Origin: Luteibaculum oceani
Lineage (GTDB): Bacteria > Bacteroidota > Bacteroidia > Flavobacteriales_D > Luteibaculaceae
Reading direction: 5' to 3'
Assembly: GCF_007995015.1 (NCBI RefSeq)
Contig: NZ_VORB01000006.1
Coordinates: forward strand, 124,001-188,000
Length of the DNA: 64,000 nt
Under the pieces are notes generated by a model, which saw only the letters and a program-made list of their open reading frames with translations, was not told where the DNA came from and searched no databases. Positions 27,515-36,418 of this stretch are shown in pieces (position 1 is the stretch's first letter; each line of letters starts with the position of its first letter). The translations under genes were made by a program, and so were the position numbers.

Positions 27515-28132
27515 TTACTTTAATAACTCTGGAAATTTTTCCTTAAATCGATTCAGCCTTGGTATGGAAACTGCTCTCACATAGGGCTGGTTGGGATTTG
27601 TTTTTTCATAGTCCTGATGGTATTCCTCAGCTTCCCAAAATCGTTTTAGTGGTGAAATTTCGGTGGCAATTTTCTCCGCGTAGCTTCCGCTATTATCCAA
27701 GCTGTCTTTAAAGCTAACTGCAAGTGTCTTTTGATATTTTGATGTGTAGAAAATTGCACTGCGATACTGTGTTCCATAATCTGGGTGTTGGCCATTTACG
27801 GTAGTAGGATTATGCGACCCATAAAATACTTTCAGGAGGGTTTTATAATCTATTTGAGTGGAATCGTAATAAACTACTACGGTCTCTGTATGTCCAGTTT
27901 TTCCGGCACTTACTTGCTGGTAACTAGGGTTTTGTTCATTTCCCCCTGCATAACCCGATACGGCTTCTTCTACTCCCTTAACACTCTCAAAAATGGCTTC
28001 CACACACCAAAAACACCCCGAAGCAAAATAGGCTCGGTTTAAATTCGAGAGATTTTTGGATTGGGTTTTACCATTTTGGGCGCTGCAAGAAAGTAGAATT
28101 CCAGTGCCAATAAGCGCTATAATATTTTTCAT
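27515..28132 (-). CDS. msrA: Peptide methionine sulfoxide reductase A, lipoprotein form
   Basis: The 205-residue protein has a lipoprotein signal (LIGTGILLSC, lipid cysteine at 16) and then a complete MsrA domain: ASGCFWC with catalytic C40, VSGYAGG near 58-64, YDS..., and GTQYRSAIFY. The final YVRAVSIPRLNRF is typical of the family. It reduces methionine-S-sulfoxide in proteins using thiols. The lipid anchor places it in the periplasm or on the outer membrane, so it probably repairs envelope proteins. The DUF1853 gene lies 11 bases upstream on the same strand. Confidence 0.95.
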   Translation of the reverse strand: MKNIIALIGTGILLSCSAQNGKTQSKNLSNLNRAYFASGCFWCVEAIFESVKGVEEAVSGYAGGNEQNPSYQQVSAGKTGHTETVVVYYDSTQIDYKTLLKVFYGSHNPTTVNGQHPDYGTQYRSAIFYTSKYQKTLAVSFKDSLDNSGSYAEKIATEISPLKRFWEAEEYHQDYEKTNPNQPYVRAVSIPRLNRFKEKFPELLK

Positions 28133-28143
28133 GATCTATCTAT

Positions 28144-28914
28144 TTACCACCAAACAACGAAAAGTTTATTTAGGTTTCCTTCCGGCGATTTAATCCAAAA
28201 TAGGGTGGATTTATTATTATTCATTTTCTCATTTACCAACGCGGTTATTTGCTCGTAAGATTTCCAGTTCACATTTATTTCAGGTTTCAAAAACCAATCC
28301 AATTTATCGACATAGTAGAACTTGTATGCCGCCAGGGTGCTTAAGTCCTTTTCCTTAATCCAGAATCCTGAAAGGGAAGAGGGGTTTAGGGTTTTGGAAA
28401 ATGGAAAGTCTGTTTTCCAGGGTAAATAGAGTTGCCCAAGAATTAAAAATTGAGAAATAAGTTCCGGGTATTGCTTATGCCCCAGAGGAATTTGTCTGGT
28501 TTTAAAATGTTCCAATTTCAAATCAAGTCTGTCCTTATTGTTGGGACCTATCCACGCACAAAATTCCGTTCCCAATTGTGGGTTCCATAAGTAGAATTTA
28601 AAGGCCAATTCAAGATGGATCAGATTTCCAGATGGTAAATCTTCTATGATAAAATCTAACTCTCCTAGAGTGATACCCTGCTCAATAATTTGAATGTTGC
28701 GCCTTATGGGAGCGTATCTGGAGGAATCTGCCAGGTATTTCTCAAAGAAATCCTCCGCGAGGTAACCGAGTTTTTTTGTTTCGAAGCTTCTTATCTGCGA
28801 GGCCTTTGGTGGGGCGATGGGTTGATAATCAAAAATCTCGCAGCCTGGAATTACCGATTTTAAAAGGATGGAGTGAGATTCTAAAAAGGCTTTGTAGTGC
28901 TTGGAGAAATTCAT
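28144..28914 (-). CDS. DUF1853 family protein
   Basis: The protein (256 residues from the ATG at 28914) contains the DUF1853 core: LGYLAEDFFEKYL, LGELDFIIEDL, HLELAFKFYL and DRLDLKLEHF. The E-x-D plus H-x-E arrangement is reminiscent of restriction-nuclease-like folds, but activity is unknown. A longer frame begins at 29034 with an Asn-rich stretch that would overlap the divergent DUF2490 gene; MNFSKHYKAFLES is the better start. It is likely co-transcribed with msrA. Confidence 0.82.
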   Translation of the reverse strand: MNFSKHYKAFLESHSILLKSVIPGCEIFDYQPIAPPKASQIRSFETKKLGYLAEDFFEKYLADSSRYAPIRRNIQIIEQGITLGELDFIIEDLPSGNLIHLELAFKFYLWNPQLGTEFCAWIGPNNKDRLDLKLEHFKTRQIPLGHKQYPELISQFLILGQLYLPWKTDFPFSKTLNPSSLSGFWIKEKDLSTLAAYKFYYVDKLDWFLKPEINVNWKSYEQITALVNEKMNNNKSTLFWIKSPEGNLNKLFVVWW

Positions 28915-28968
28915 TTTGGATAAGTGGTGCCCAATGGAGACTTTTGTGCCATAAATATACCGCTCCCC

Positions 28969-29733
28969 ATGAAAAATCTGGTGATTCTGATTGTTCTTGT
29001 TGTTTCTTCCATTAATCTCGTTGCCCAAAAACAAACGGTAAATGGAAAATTAAATTCCTGGTTTTTCTGGTTGAATACTGCCAAGGTATCAGAAAGGATA
29101 GATTTTACGAACGAACTTCATTTGAGACAAGCACGGTTTTTAGACTCCAAAAGATTATCTATCATAAGACCAGCGCTCAACTACCACGTTAATGAAACCG
29201 TAATTTTTTCTGCCGGGTACTCCTTTATTCGCAATTGGCCAGGGGATAATTTTGCAGCTTCTTTACCAGCCAACGAGCATAATATTTGGCCCCAGGTAAC
29301 TTTAAATCACAAGGCGGGGCAATTTCTTTTTTCACATCGCTTTCGAGAAGAAATTAGATGGACTCAGGATGTAGTTTCTAATGGGAGTGAGGTTTTTACC
29401 GATGGCTATAGTCAGGTGAATCGATTTAGATACAGGCTTACCATAACTAGCCCCACGGTACAGATAGATAATTTTAAAGTGGCGTTAACTCTGTTTAATG
29501 AGGTGTGGATTTCGCAGGCTGATGGGTTTCGCCCTGTAGATTTAAATCGAAATTGGTTTTATGTGGGATTGGATTTTCCACTTAGTCAAAGTGCTACTTT
29601 CCATTTAGGTCTTTTAGATCAGTTCGATAAAATAGCTCCAGGATTGTTCTTTCAACAGCCTGTACTTCAGTTTATGGTAAGCTCAAGGTTAGGAGACTTT
29701 AGAAAGAATAAAGATTTAAATCTTATCGATTAG
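28969..29733 (+). CDS. DUF2490 outer-membrane beta-barrel protein
   Basis: The protein (254 residues from the ATG at 28969) has a signal peptide (MKNLVILIVLVVSSINLVAQ). Alternating amphipathic strands follow, including WFFWLNTAKVSERIDF, LRQARFLDSKRLSIIRPAL, and the NEHNIWPQ and HRFREEIRW motifs of DUF2490. It is presumably a small outer-membrane barrel of unknown cargo. An earlier in-frame ATG at 28924 adds a non-signal extension and is less likely. It is divergent from the DUF1853 gene. Confidence 0.85.
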   Translation: MKNLVILIVLVVSSINLVAQKQTVNGKLNSWFFWLNTAKVSERIDFTNELHLRQARFLDSKRLSIIRPALNYHVNETVIFSAGYSFIRNWPGDNFAASLPANEHNIWPQVTLNHKAGQFLFSHRFREEIRWTQDVVSNGSEVFTDGYSQVNRFRYRLTITSPTVQIDNFKVALTLFNEVWISQADGFRPVDLNRNWFYVGLDFPLSQSATFHLGLLDQFDKIAPGLFFQQPVLQFMVSSRLGDFRKNKDLNLID

Positions 29734-29762
29734 AGTTACTATCTTCGGGGAAAATAGACCCC

Positions 29763-30083
29763 ATGGAACAAGGAGAAGAGCGTATAAAGTCATTTAAGGA
29801 GTTTTATCCTTATTACTTGAGTGAACATCAAAATACTACCTCTAGGATACTCCATTTCATAGGTACAGGACTATTCTTTATAACCCTTATTTACTGTATC
29901 TACCAATTCGATTTTGGATGGATATGGTTGGGGCTCATTTTCGGATATGGTTTTGCTTGGGCGGGGCATTTTTTCTTTGAAAAGAATAAGCCTGCGACCT
30001 TTAAATATCCGATTTGGAGTTTGGGCTCCGATTTCAAATTGTTTTTTAGAATCCTTTTTGGAAAGGAAACTTTTAAGGCTTAG
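29763..30083 (+). CDS. Mpo1-like (DUF962) membrane protein
   Basis: The 106-residue protein shows the DUF962/Mpo1 pattern: SFKEFYPYYLSEH, then TTSRILHFIGTGLFF with the conserved histidines, then GYGFAWAGHFFFEKNKPATF. Yeast Mpo1 is an iron-dependent dioxygenase that shortens 2-hydroxy fatty acids by alpha-oxidation, and the conserved histidines fit. A TATCTTCG box at 29740-29747 may be its promoter. It ends three bases before the convergent MltF-like gene. Confidence 0.88.
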   Translation: MEQGEERIKSFKEFYPYYLSEHQNTTSRILHFIGTGLFFITLIYCIYQFDFGWIWLGLIFGYGFAWAGHFFFEKNKPATFKYPIWSLGSDFKLFFRILFGKETFKA

Positions 30084-30086
30084 CGC

Positions 30087-31571
30087 CTATTTGGTGGCGA
30101 GGACCTCTTTAGGTTTACTTTCTTCCTTTACAAAGGTCTTGTAATGCTCGTATCGTCTTAAGATCTGAGTTACGTATTTAAAGGGTTCTTCCCCTCGGCA
30201 AAATCCAGATTTAACAACGGGGTCGTTATAGTACTTTGGCTTAGATTTTTTACGTAGGAAATCAGCAACATGATTTTCCCATTTTTGAGGGTTTTTACCG
30301 TACTTTTCTGCTAAACGCATGGCGTCTAAAACATGTCCAGGCCCAGCATTATAGGATGCTAGCACAAATTTAATTCGCTCTTCCTCGTCTTCAACTCGTT
30401 TTTCCCAAAAGCGCTCCAGCCTTCTTAAATAATCGGTACCCGCTTTAATGCTATTGTCTGGATCCTCAAGATCCTCAACTTTTAAATCGGCTGCTGTCTC
30501 TGGCATCATTTGCATAAGCCCTTTTGCACCGACCCAGCTTTCCGCACTGGGGTCAAATTTCGATTCCTGATAAATTAGTGAAGCTACTAATCTCCAGTCC
30601 CAATCTATTTTTACACTGTGCTTGCGAATAAGCTCATCGTACATGGAAATTTTCCCTGTTGTAGCGGCGTAAAGTGGACTTTTTACTGCTTTAGCTATGG
30701 TTCTGCGCGACTTGAAATACTTGTTATAGATAACGTAGTAGTCTGCATTCTTTTGTTCTTTATCCAACCAGGCATTGATTTCCTTTAGCAGTTTAGGGGC
30801 GTTTTTTCGGGTGGCCCAAGCTATTTGCTGCTGAAGACTTACGGCCATATCTATATCTAAATTTGGAAAAAAAGCCGTACTAATAGAGGCAATGTTTTCA
30901 TCGGATATGGTGTAATCTATTTCTCCGTGTGCTACCTGCTTAATTAAAGATTCGGTACTGGCCTCATCCCCGGTAACCGTCTCTATGTCAATCTCTTCAC
31001 CTGTTTCTTCCATAAGGCTTAATAACCTAGGGTAGTATGATGATCCCTCTCTAATGTGTATGGTTTTTCCGCTGAGTTCAAGTGGTGTTCGAATTAGCTT
31101 TTTTTCAATTTGGTGTTGCTTTAATTGCCTCCAATTTTCAGGTTTACGCTGTACCAATACCTGTTGGGTAGTGTTAACCGGGTCAGAGAAGTTTACAATT
31201 TCTTTCCTTCCACCAGTTACGGTAAGGTTATGAGCAATGATATCGCCTTTGCCAGAGTTAAGTAGCTCAAATATGTCGTCCATATCTCGAACGATGATCA
31301 ATTTCAACTCTACATCTAAATGCCGAGCAAACCTTTCTAAAAGCTCATACTCATAGCCCATAGGCTGCCCTCGATAAATAAAATAACTAATGCTATTAAA
31401 TCCGGTAAGCGCAACCAGAGTGTCCCTCTTTTTTATTTGAGGTAAATCGATTTTTGTCGCAGAATTAGGTTTTAACGATGCGCTTGGCTTATTGCTTTTA
31501 GTCTTAGGTTTTCCCGTACAACTAAAAAGCATTAAACATAGAATACAGTTGAGGTATAGAAGTTTCTTCAT
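30087..31571 (-). CDS. MltF-like lytic transglycosylase (lipoprotein)
   Basis: The protein (494 residues from the ATG at 31571) has a lipoprotein signal (LMLFSC). A periplasmic solute-binding type 3 domain follows (YEYELLERFARHLDVELKL, GKGDIIAHNLTVTG, IHIREGSSYYP; about 45-280). A lytic transglycosylase SLT domain covers about 300-440, with ASLIYQESKFDP holding the catalytic glutamate, then GAKGLMQMMPETA and SYNAGPGH. It would cut peptidoglycan glycan strands in the periplasm, with the binding domain sensing muropeptides as in MltF. E. coli MltF has the same architecture. A start at 31592 would disturb the signal sequence. Confidence 0.92.
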   Translation of the reverse strand: MKKLLYLNCILCLMLFSCTGKPKTKSNKPSASLKPNSATKIDLPQIKKRDTLVALTGFNSISYFIYRGQPMGYEYELLERFARHLDVELKLIIVRDMDDIFELLNSGKGDIIAHNLTVTGGRKEIVNFSDPVNTTQQVLVQRKPENWRQLKQHQIEKKLIRTPLELSGKTIHIREGSSYYPRLLSLMEETGEEIDIETVTGDEASTESLIKQVAHGEIDYTISDENIASISTAFFPNLDIDMAVSLQQQIAWATRKNAPKLLKEINAWLDKEQKNADYYVIYNKYFKSRRTIAKAVKSPLYAATTGKISMYDELIRKHSVKIDWDWRLVASLIYQESKFDPSAESWVGAKGLMQMMPETAADLKVEDLEDPDNSIKAGTDYLRRLERFWEKRVEDEEERIKFVLASYNAGPGHVLDAMRLAEKYGKNPQKWENHVADFLRKKSKPKYYNDPVVKSGFCRGEEPFKYVTQILRRYEHYKTFVKEESKPKEVLATK

Positions 31572-31743
31572 AGGATGGTATGGCAGCATCAATATATTAC
31601 TTTTTACAAACTAATACCCAGATAATTCTGTAGAATGACAAATTACAGGGATTCAACCCATCTAAATTAGTGTTGATTATTTAGACGGATAAAAGTAAAT
31701 TAAATCGTCATTTTCTTTTTCTTTGTACTTAAACAGAGGGAGT

Positions 31744-32451
31744 ATGTTTTTTGCCAATAATTTGAAATTGCTGAGAAAGCGAAGGGGCTTAACTCAAACT
31801 GCATTAGCAGAACATTTGGAGTTAAGTAGAACGACCTTAATTGGATACGAAAAAGGAGTTCAGCCACCTTTTCCAACGCTAATCAAAATCTCAGAATACT
31901 TTAAAGTTTCTCTCGATGCCTTAATTCGCTACGATTTATCTGCTTTGTCCGAATTTCAGTTGTCAGAAATAGATAGGGGGATGGAGGTGGATATAACTGG
32001 AAGGCAATTGAGGTTGTTAACCATAAGTACCGATAAAAAAGGGAAGGAAAATATTGAAATGGTTTCGCAGAAGGCTCAGGCGGGATATACCGCTGGATAT
32101 GGAGATCCCGAATTTATAGCCGAACTGCCCAAGTTTAACCTCCCATTTTTGGATCAAAATAAGTCTTATCGCTGCTTTCAAATAGCAGGAGACTCCATGT
32201 TGCCAATTCCCGAAGGGGCGTGGGTAACAGCTTCCTATGTGCAAGATTGGCGAACAGTTGTTTCAGGTCATGCCTACATCTTGGTAACCAAGGAAGACGG
32301 GGTGGTTTTCAAGTTGGTTTATCCTAAAAAAGGGGATGACAAAACTTGGATTTTAGTCTCTACAAATAGAATTTATAAACCCTACGAAATAAAGATTGAG
32401 GAGCTACGAGAACTGTGGAAATTTGAGACTTACCATAGCCATGATTTTTAA
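31744..32451 (+). CDS. XRE-type regulator with S24 (LexA-like) self-cleavage domain
   Basis: The protein (235 residues from the ATG at 31744) has an N-terminal helix-turn-helix (LKLLRKRRGLTQTALAEHLE.. RTTLIGYEKG) and a C-terminal S24 domain. It has an Ala-Gly pair in KAQAGYTAGYGDPEF (A113-G114) placed like the LexA cleavage site, the nucleophile serine in IAGDSM (S151) and the general-base lysine in VVFKLVY (K190). It could therefore cut itself and release DNA, as LexA and CI do. Many free-living Bacteroidota carry such single regulators. It ends three bases before the convergent SRAP gene. Confidence 0.9.
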   Translation: MFFANNLKLLRKRRGLTQTALAEHLELSRTTLIGYEKGVQPPFPTLIKISEYFKVSLDALIRYDLSALSEFQLSEIDRGMEVDITGRQLRLLTISTDKKGKENIEMVSQKAQAGYTAGYGDPEFIAELPKFNLPFLDQNKSYRCFQIAGDSMLPIPEGAWVTASYVQDWRTVVSGHAYILVTKEDGVVFKLVYPKKGDDKTWILVSTNRIYKPYEIKIEELRELWKFETYHSHDF

Positions 32452-32454
32452 GGA

Positions 32455-33234
32455 TTAGAACAAACTTCCTTGATTTTCTTCCAGCTCCGGGTAGTATTTT
32501 TTTTCTGTTAGTTCCTCAGAGTTCCCAACGGCTTCTTTGCCTCTTAATCTCGCAACTGGATAAGCGTCCATCTCTTCCGAAGGGTATGGGTTCAGGAGAT
32601 TTTTTACTTCCTTATCGAGCTCACCATGTGTAGCCGTATCCAACCATATATTTTCTGATTCTTCCGTTAATATTACCGGCATGCGTGCTTCGTTCATCTT
32701 GGGATTGTTGTGAATCGTTGAGAGCAACTCGTTAGCTTGGGTGGTTACTATGCTAAAACTCTTTACTATTTCACCTGTTTCACGGTTAGTCCATTCGCTC
32801 CATAACCCTGCTAAATGCATTGGTGCGCCGTCCTTTCTGAAAATTCTGTAAGGATAGGATTTTCCGCCTTTGTGGTGATGTTCAAAAAAAGCAACTACAG
32901 GTACTATGCATCGCATTTGTTTAGCAGAGGCTCTGAAGGCGGGTTTTTCAAAAATGGTTTCGCTTTTAGCATTTAGGGTATTATTCCAAAGCTTGAGTTT
33001 ATCTGCATCGCTTTTAACCCAGGATGGGATCAAACCCCAAGTGGCCGGTGCGGGTTCTGTGGGATTATCGTTGCCATAGATAAGTAGCATGGGGTGGGCA
33101 AAACCGGGCGCATGGAAGTAATTTTTGGTGTAAGGTTTAAGCTTTTCGGTTATTTCTGCAATAGCTTTCGGGTCATTTAACCGTTTTGCTCGCTTTAATT
33201 GGGCTTCCAAATTGGTCTGAACATCGTAACACAT
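32455..33234 (-). CDS. SRAP-domain protein (YedK/HMCES family)
   Basis: The 259-residue protein begins MCYDVQ; after removal of Met the cysteine becomes the N-terminal catalytic residue that forms a thiazolidine link with abasic sites in single-stranded DNA. Other family motifs are ATWGLIPSW, LNAKSETIFEKPAFR near residues 88-102, RCIVPVVAFFEHH, and STIHN followed after an insertion by RMPVIL. It protects abasic sites at replication forks. A promoter-like TATCTTTC lies four bases upstream of the ATG. The gene is convergent with the S24 regulator. Confidence 0.95.
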   Translation of the reverse strand: MCYDVQTNLEAQLKRAKRLNDPKAIAEITEKLKPYTKNYFHAPGFAHPMLLIYGNDNPTEPAPATWGLIPSWVKSDADKLKLWNNTLNAKSETIFEKPAFRASAKQMRCIVPVVAFFEHHHKGGKSYPYRIFRKDGAPMHLAGLWSEWTNRETGEIVKSFSIVTTQANELLSTIHNNPKMNEARMPVILTEESENIWLDTATHGELDKEVKNLLNPYPSEEMDAYPVARLRGKEAVGNSEELTEKKYYPELEENQGSLF

Positions 33235-33238
33235 AGTA

Positions 33239-33246
33239 GAAAGATA
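33239..33246 (-). promoter_or_regulatory. -7-like box before the SRAP gene
   Basis: On the minus strand TATCTTTC ends four bases before the ATG at 33234. A TTG lies about 23 bases upstream of it. It differs from TAnnTTTG at one position and would give a leaderless or nearly leaderless mRNA. Confidence 0.4.
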
Positions 33247-33270
33247 AGTTCTCTACGAATTTATGGAAAC

Positions 33271-33301
33271 AAAAAAGGTGTACCCCATGGATACACCTTT
33301 A
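33271..33301 (-). terminator. Terminator of the 697-residue secreted-protein gene
   Basis: AAAGGTGTA at 33274-33282 pairs perfectly with TACACCTTT at 33292-33300 around a 9-base loop. Read on the minus strand it is followed by T6. It lies between the gene end at 33320 and the SRAP gene start. Confidence 0.88.
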
Positions 33302-33319
33302 ATTGATTCTGAAAAAAAA

Positions 33320-35413
33320 TTAATGTTTTATGTAACTCTTAATCGCAGTATTTCCTCTGTTGGTATGAAGTAGAAGAATGTAATTTCCCTTTTCTAGCTT
33401 CGAAACATCCACTGAGTTTCCTTTTGTTCGTACGGTAGTAAGTTTTCTACCTGTTGGATCAAAAACATCTACCTGTTCAATGGGTTCGTCGCTATCAATA
33501 AATACTATTCCGTTACCAGGATTGGGATAAATGCCGACTGAAGTGGTGTTTAATTCCTTTATGCCAACCGTATTCGAAATTTGTGTGATAGCAGTGTTGG
33601 TAATAATCGGTGGGTTTTGGTAGAAGAAAATATTAGCCTTATTTCCAATTTGATCCCCAAGTTGAAGTGTTTTTACTGGCTCTATGTAGAAGTTTAAGTG
33701 ACCGTTGCTACCCACGTAGTCTGTACCCGAATCTGGGAGCATTATATTATTGAAATACCATTTTAAAATGCGGCCATCCATCTCAAAGTCATAATCGTGG
33801 GAAGCAGTTCCAAGGTGGAAAGTTTCTAGATTCAGTTTGTTTGAAAGCGTATCGGTAACTAGGATGTTAAACGCCGTATCGTTTCCAGTATTTTGGAAAC
33901 GTACATGGTAACTCATTAGCGGAGGCTGAGTTTGTAGCTCAGAGGGCTTTATGCCCTTATGAGACACCTGTTTATCGTTTGGGTCGTAAGAGTTTCTTAT
34001 GAGTACATTATGGTCTTCGGTAAAAGTTTCTTGAGGAGAGAAAAAGTCGATTCGAGTGTTTACATTTTCTCCCATGATTGCTGTTCCAAGCACATCCGAA
34101 TGAACTAGAAAGGATTTACTTTCATTGAACCCAATGGATACGTTGGTCCACAAAATTTGTGAATCCGAATTGGAGGCAGCATTGGCAGAATTCGAATTGG
34201 CAATTTGTCGATACCCATTGCTACCTAGGTTAGGGGTAGACCAAATCAGATTCCCAGATATGGGTGCACCCTCATTTCGAACACTGATGTATTGGAAAAA
34301 TCCTTTTTGAGGTTGTTGTTTTCTTGCCCATCCGCTTGAATAAATTAAAATATTGGCGGGCTCAACTTGTAACCTTAGTTCTGCACGCGCGCTGTTATTA
34401 TTTGCTGAGAACTGAAAAGAGATGTCTTTTTGGTTTGGGTCGCACGCTTGGGCCCGGTATCCTTGGTCTGCTATGGTTACTTTTCCGCTGCCAGTACCAA
34501 AGTATGTTTCAGAAAAAGTACCGTATTCATCAGACCAAAAATATTTCGTGCCAAAATCTCCTGTGGATTTCAACATCATTTTTCCCGATGGGAAGGTCAC
34601 GCTACAAGAGTCATCTTTACTTACTCTAATATCCCCAGTTAGGGTGCTAACGATTCCACCCGAATAATCCTTTCTAATTAAAATGGTTTTTAAATGAACA
34701 GCTTCGTAGGGTTGGTAAGTAGGATTGGTGCCACAAGCACATTGAATTTCAATGGCCATAAACCGCAGCTCTGTACTGTCCCATGGAATTGAATCTAAAG
34801 TTACCGTAGTGTCTTGATTAAACTGTCCTACCTGCATCCAGTTTCCGCCGTTCGCATCCCTAATTTCCTTTTGAAAAATTGGGGTAAAAGTGTTTGGGAG
34901 TCGGAGGTAATTTCTAATTTCTGGACTTTGAAGCACATAGGTTTTGGAAGTGGTGTCGTTTGCATCAACCAAAGTTTCACCGGTAATTTCGGTAAGGTAC
35001 GGGGCCTTGCAGGCCTCCGTTTTAAGCTGTGGTAACGGCCGTACCGAGAATTCCCAGGATAGGGTGTCTGGAATGTGTTTACAGGTGCTGTCCTTCCATA
35101 CAAAGCCCTTAAAATTATTTCCTGAGTAATGCATTAAAGTGTCAGGAAAATTATTTGAAAATGAAAATGAGGTTTCTTGGAATAGCAGGTTTGAATCTGT
35201 TGGGCTAGTATACTCGTAAAAGGACCATACCATTTTATCACTTTGGTTTAAATCTGCATTTATTGATATCCGAGAAAAGCTCAAGCCCCTATTCTCACAT
35301 ACAGAAACCGTGGTGTCATGCATGAACACATTTTTTAAATAAATCGTATCACACTGCGATTTTGCATTTAGGATAAAAAACAATAAGGATAGGATGGTAA
35401 GTAGGATCCGCAT
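33320..35413 (-). CDS. Secreted T9SS type A protein with DUF11/DUF7619-like domain
   Basis: The 697-residue protein has a signal peptide (MRILLTILSLLFFILNAKSQ). A cysteine-containing beta-rich region of unknown role follows, then a DUF11/DUF7619-like conserved domain near residues 480-610 (YDPNDKQVSHKG, YHVRFQNTGNDTAFNI, VTDTLSNKLN). The end is a type A sorting domain (VGIYPNPGNGIVFID, VDVFDPTGRKL, LEKGNYILLLHT, ending IKSYIKH). It is exported through T9SS and anchored or released at the cell surface. No catalytic motif is visible. It has its own terminator and appears to be a single-gene unit. Confidence 0.88.
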   Translation of the reverse strand: MRILLTILSLLFFILNAKSQCDTIYLKNVFMHDTTVSVCENRGLSFSRISINADLNQSDKMVWSFYEYTSPTDSNLLFQETSFSFSNNFPDTLMHYSGNNFKGFVWKDSTCKHIPDTLSWEFSVRPLPQLKTEACKAPYLTEITGETLVDANDTTSKTYVLQSPEIRNYLRLPNTFTPIFQKEIRDANGGNWMQVGQFNQDTTVTLDSIPWDSTELRFMAIEIQCACGTNPTYQPYEAVHLKTILIRKDYSGGIVSTLTGDIRVSKDDSCSVTFPSGKMMLKSTGDFGTKYFWSDEYGTFSETYFGTGSGKVTIADQGYRAQACDPNQKDISFQFSANNNSARAELRLQVEPANILIYSSGWARKQQPQKGFFQYISVRNEGAPISGNLIWSTPNLGSNGYRQIANSNSANAASNSDSQILWTNVSIGFNESKSFLVHSDVLGTAIMGENVNTRIDFFSPQETFTEDHNVLIRNSYDPNDKQVSHKGIKPSELQTQPPLMSYHVRFQNTGNDTAFNILVTDTLSNKLNLETFHLGTASHDYDFEMDGRILKWYFNNIMLPDSGTDYVGSNGHLNFYIEPVKTLQLGDQIGNKANIFFYQNPPIITNTAITQISNTVGIKELNTTSVGIYPNPGNGIVFIDSDEPIEQVDVFDPTGRKLTTVRTKGNSVDVSKLEKGNYILLLHTNRGNTAIKSYIKH

Positions 35414-35483
35414 GGTATAATGTTTTACACTAGCGGCAAATTAGTAAAATATTATGGGGAGATTGGATGGTAATTATGAATGT

Positions 35484-36278
35484 TTAAATCTTAGAATTCC
35501 AAACCAATCCAATAAACAACTCGGTGCTTTGGCCAACATTTCTTCCGCTAATTACCTGTCCAATATTAGCAGAAATTCCAAATTGATTTGTAATTCTTTT
35601 GTATACTGTGGTGCTCAGTTTGGTATAATCGGCACCTAGTGTGGTAAAAGGTTGCCGGCTGCCATCTCTATAATCACTACCTCCAATTGCTTTTTGAATC
35701 TCAAGAGTTAGAGAATAAAACCAGGCATTTTGGAAATATCCTCCACGAAAATGATACTGATTTGCCGATGGGGTGGGAGGGTTTTTATCTTGTGCCTGAT
35801 AAGATAAGGCAGCAAAATATTGCTTTCCAGTCCACTGTAATCCTCCGCCATAACCGCGTACAAAAGCCTGCTGCCCAATGGCGGTTGCGGTTTCCGTAGC
35901 ATAGGAGCTTAGGGGCTGTGAATAGGTGTAAATGAAATAAGGACGAAGCCCCCATAGAGAATAAGGGCTTATCAGTTGAGCCTGAACTGTGGCATCCTGA
36001 AAACTGCTAACATCACTCTTTATAACTCGGAAATGGGGGAGACTACCAGCGATTCTCAAAAAATTGGTGAGGTTACCAGAGAAATAAAGCGAATTTATTT
36101 GGGTGCTTCGCTTAACCCCAACTTTTCCCGGTGCTGCGTAAAATCTTTTAAAATGTTGGACCCCACTGCTAGCCGCAACTGTAAATTCACCAGAATTAGA
36201 TTTAAATCCATCCAATAAAAACTGTCCATGGGTTAATGATGAATAGAGTAGAGATGATAGTATCAAGAGCTTTCTCAT
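35484..36278 (-). CDS. Probable outer-membrane beta-barrel protein
   Basis: The protein (264 residues from the ATG at 36278) has a signal peptide (MRKLLILSSLLYSSLTHGQ). The rest is aromatic-rich, alternating strands such as LRPYFIYTYSQPLSSYAT, WTGKQYFAALSYQAQ and FQNAWFYSLTLEIQ, ending in VWNSKI. Most barrels end in an aromatic residue; this one ends LFIGLVWNSKI, a plausible last strand. I do not recognise the family and see no binding motif. It stands between the type A protein and the divergent flippase. Confidence 0.6.
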   Translation of the reverse strand: MRKLLILSSLLYSSLTHGQFLLDGFKSNSGEFTVAASSGVQHFKRFYAAPGKVGVKRSTQINSLYFSGNLTNFLRIAGSLPHFRVIKSDVSSFQDATVQAQLISPYSLWGLRPYFIYTYSQPLSSYATETATAIGQQAFVRGYGGGLQWTGKQYFAALSYQAQDKNPPTPSANQYHFRGGYFQNAWFYSLTLEIQKAIGGSDYRDGSRQPFTTLGADYTKLSTTVYKRITNQFGISANIGQVISGRNVGQSTELFIGLVWNSKI

Positions 36279-36418
36279 GGACAATAGATTAGAAGTAGAC
36301 TAGCTTAATATTCTTTGATGTATACGAAGTTAGCTATGAGTTAAAGATGATCATTTTTTAGGTACTTAGTCTGTTCTTAAGACGGGGTTTTTTTATTATT
36401 GACAAATAGTCGGCTAAA

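Noticed and set aside
27499-27520. Short inverted repeat GAGC...GCTC between the small membrane gene and msrA
   Set aside because: Four-pair stem only; not enough for a terminator.
31744-32451. Prophage repressor remnant
   Set aside because: No phage genes, integrase or att-like repeats nearby; neighbours are housekeeping genes, and such S24 regulators are common outside phages.
36375-36402. Hairpin GTCT...AGAC followed by a T-run before the flippase
   Set aside because: The stem is only four to five pairs and no plus-strand transcript upstream needs ending; too weak to call.
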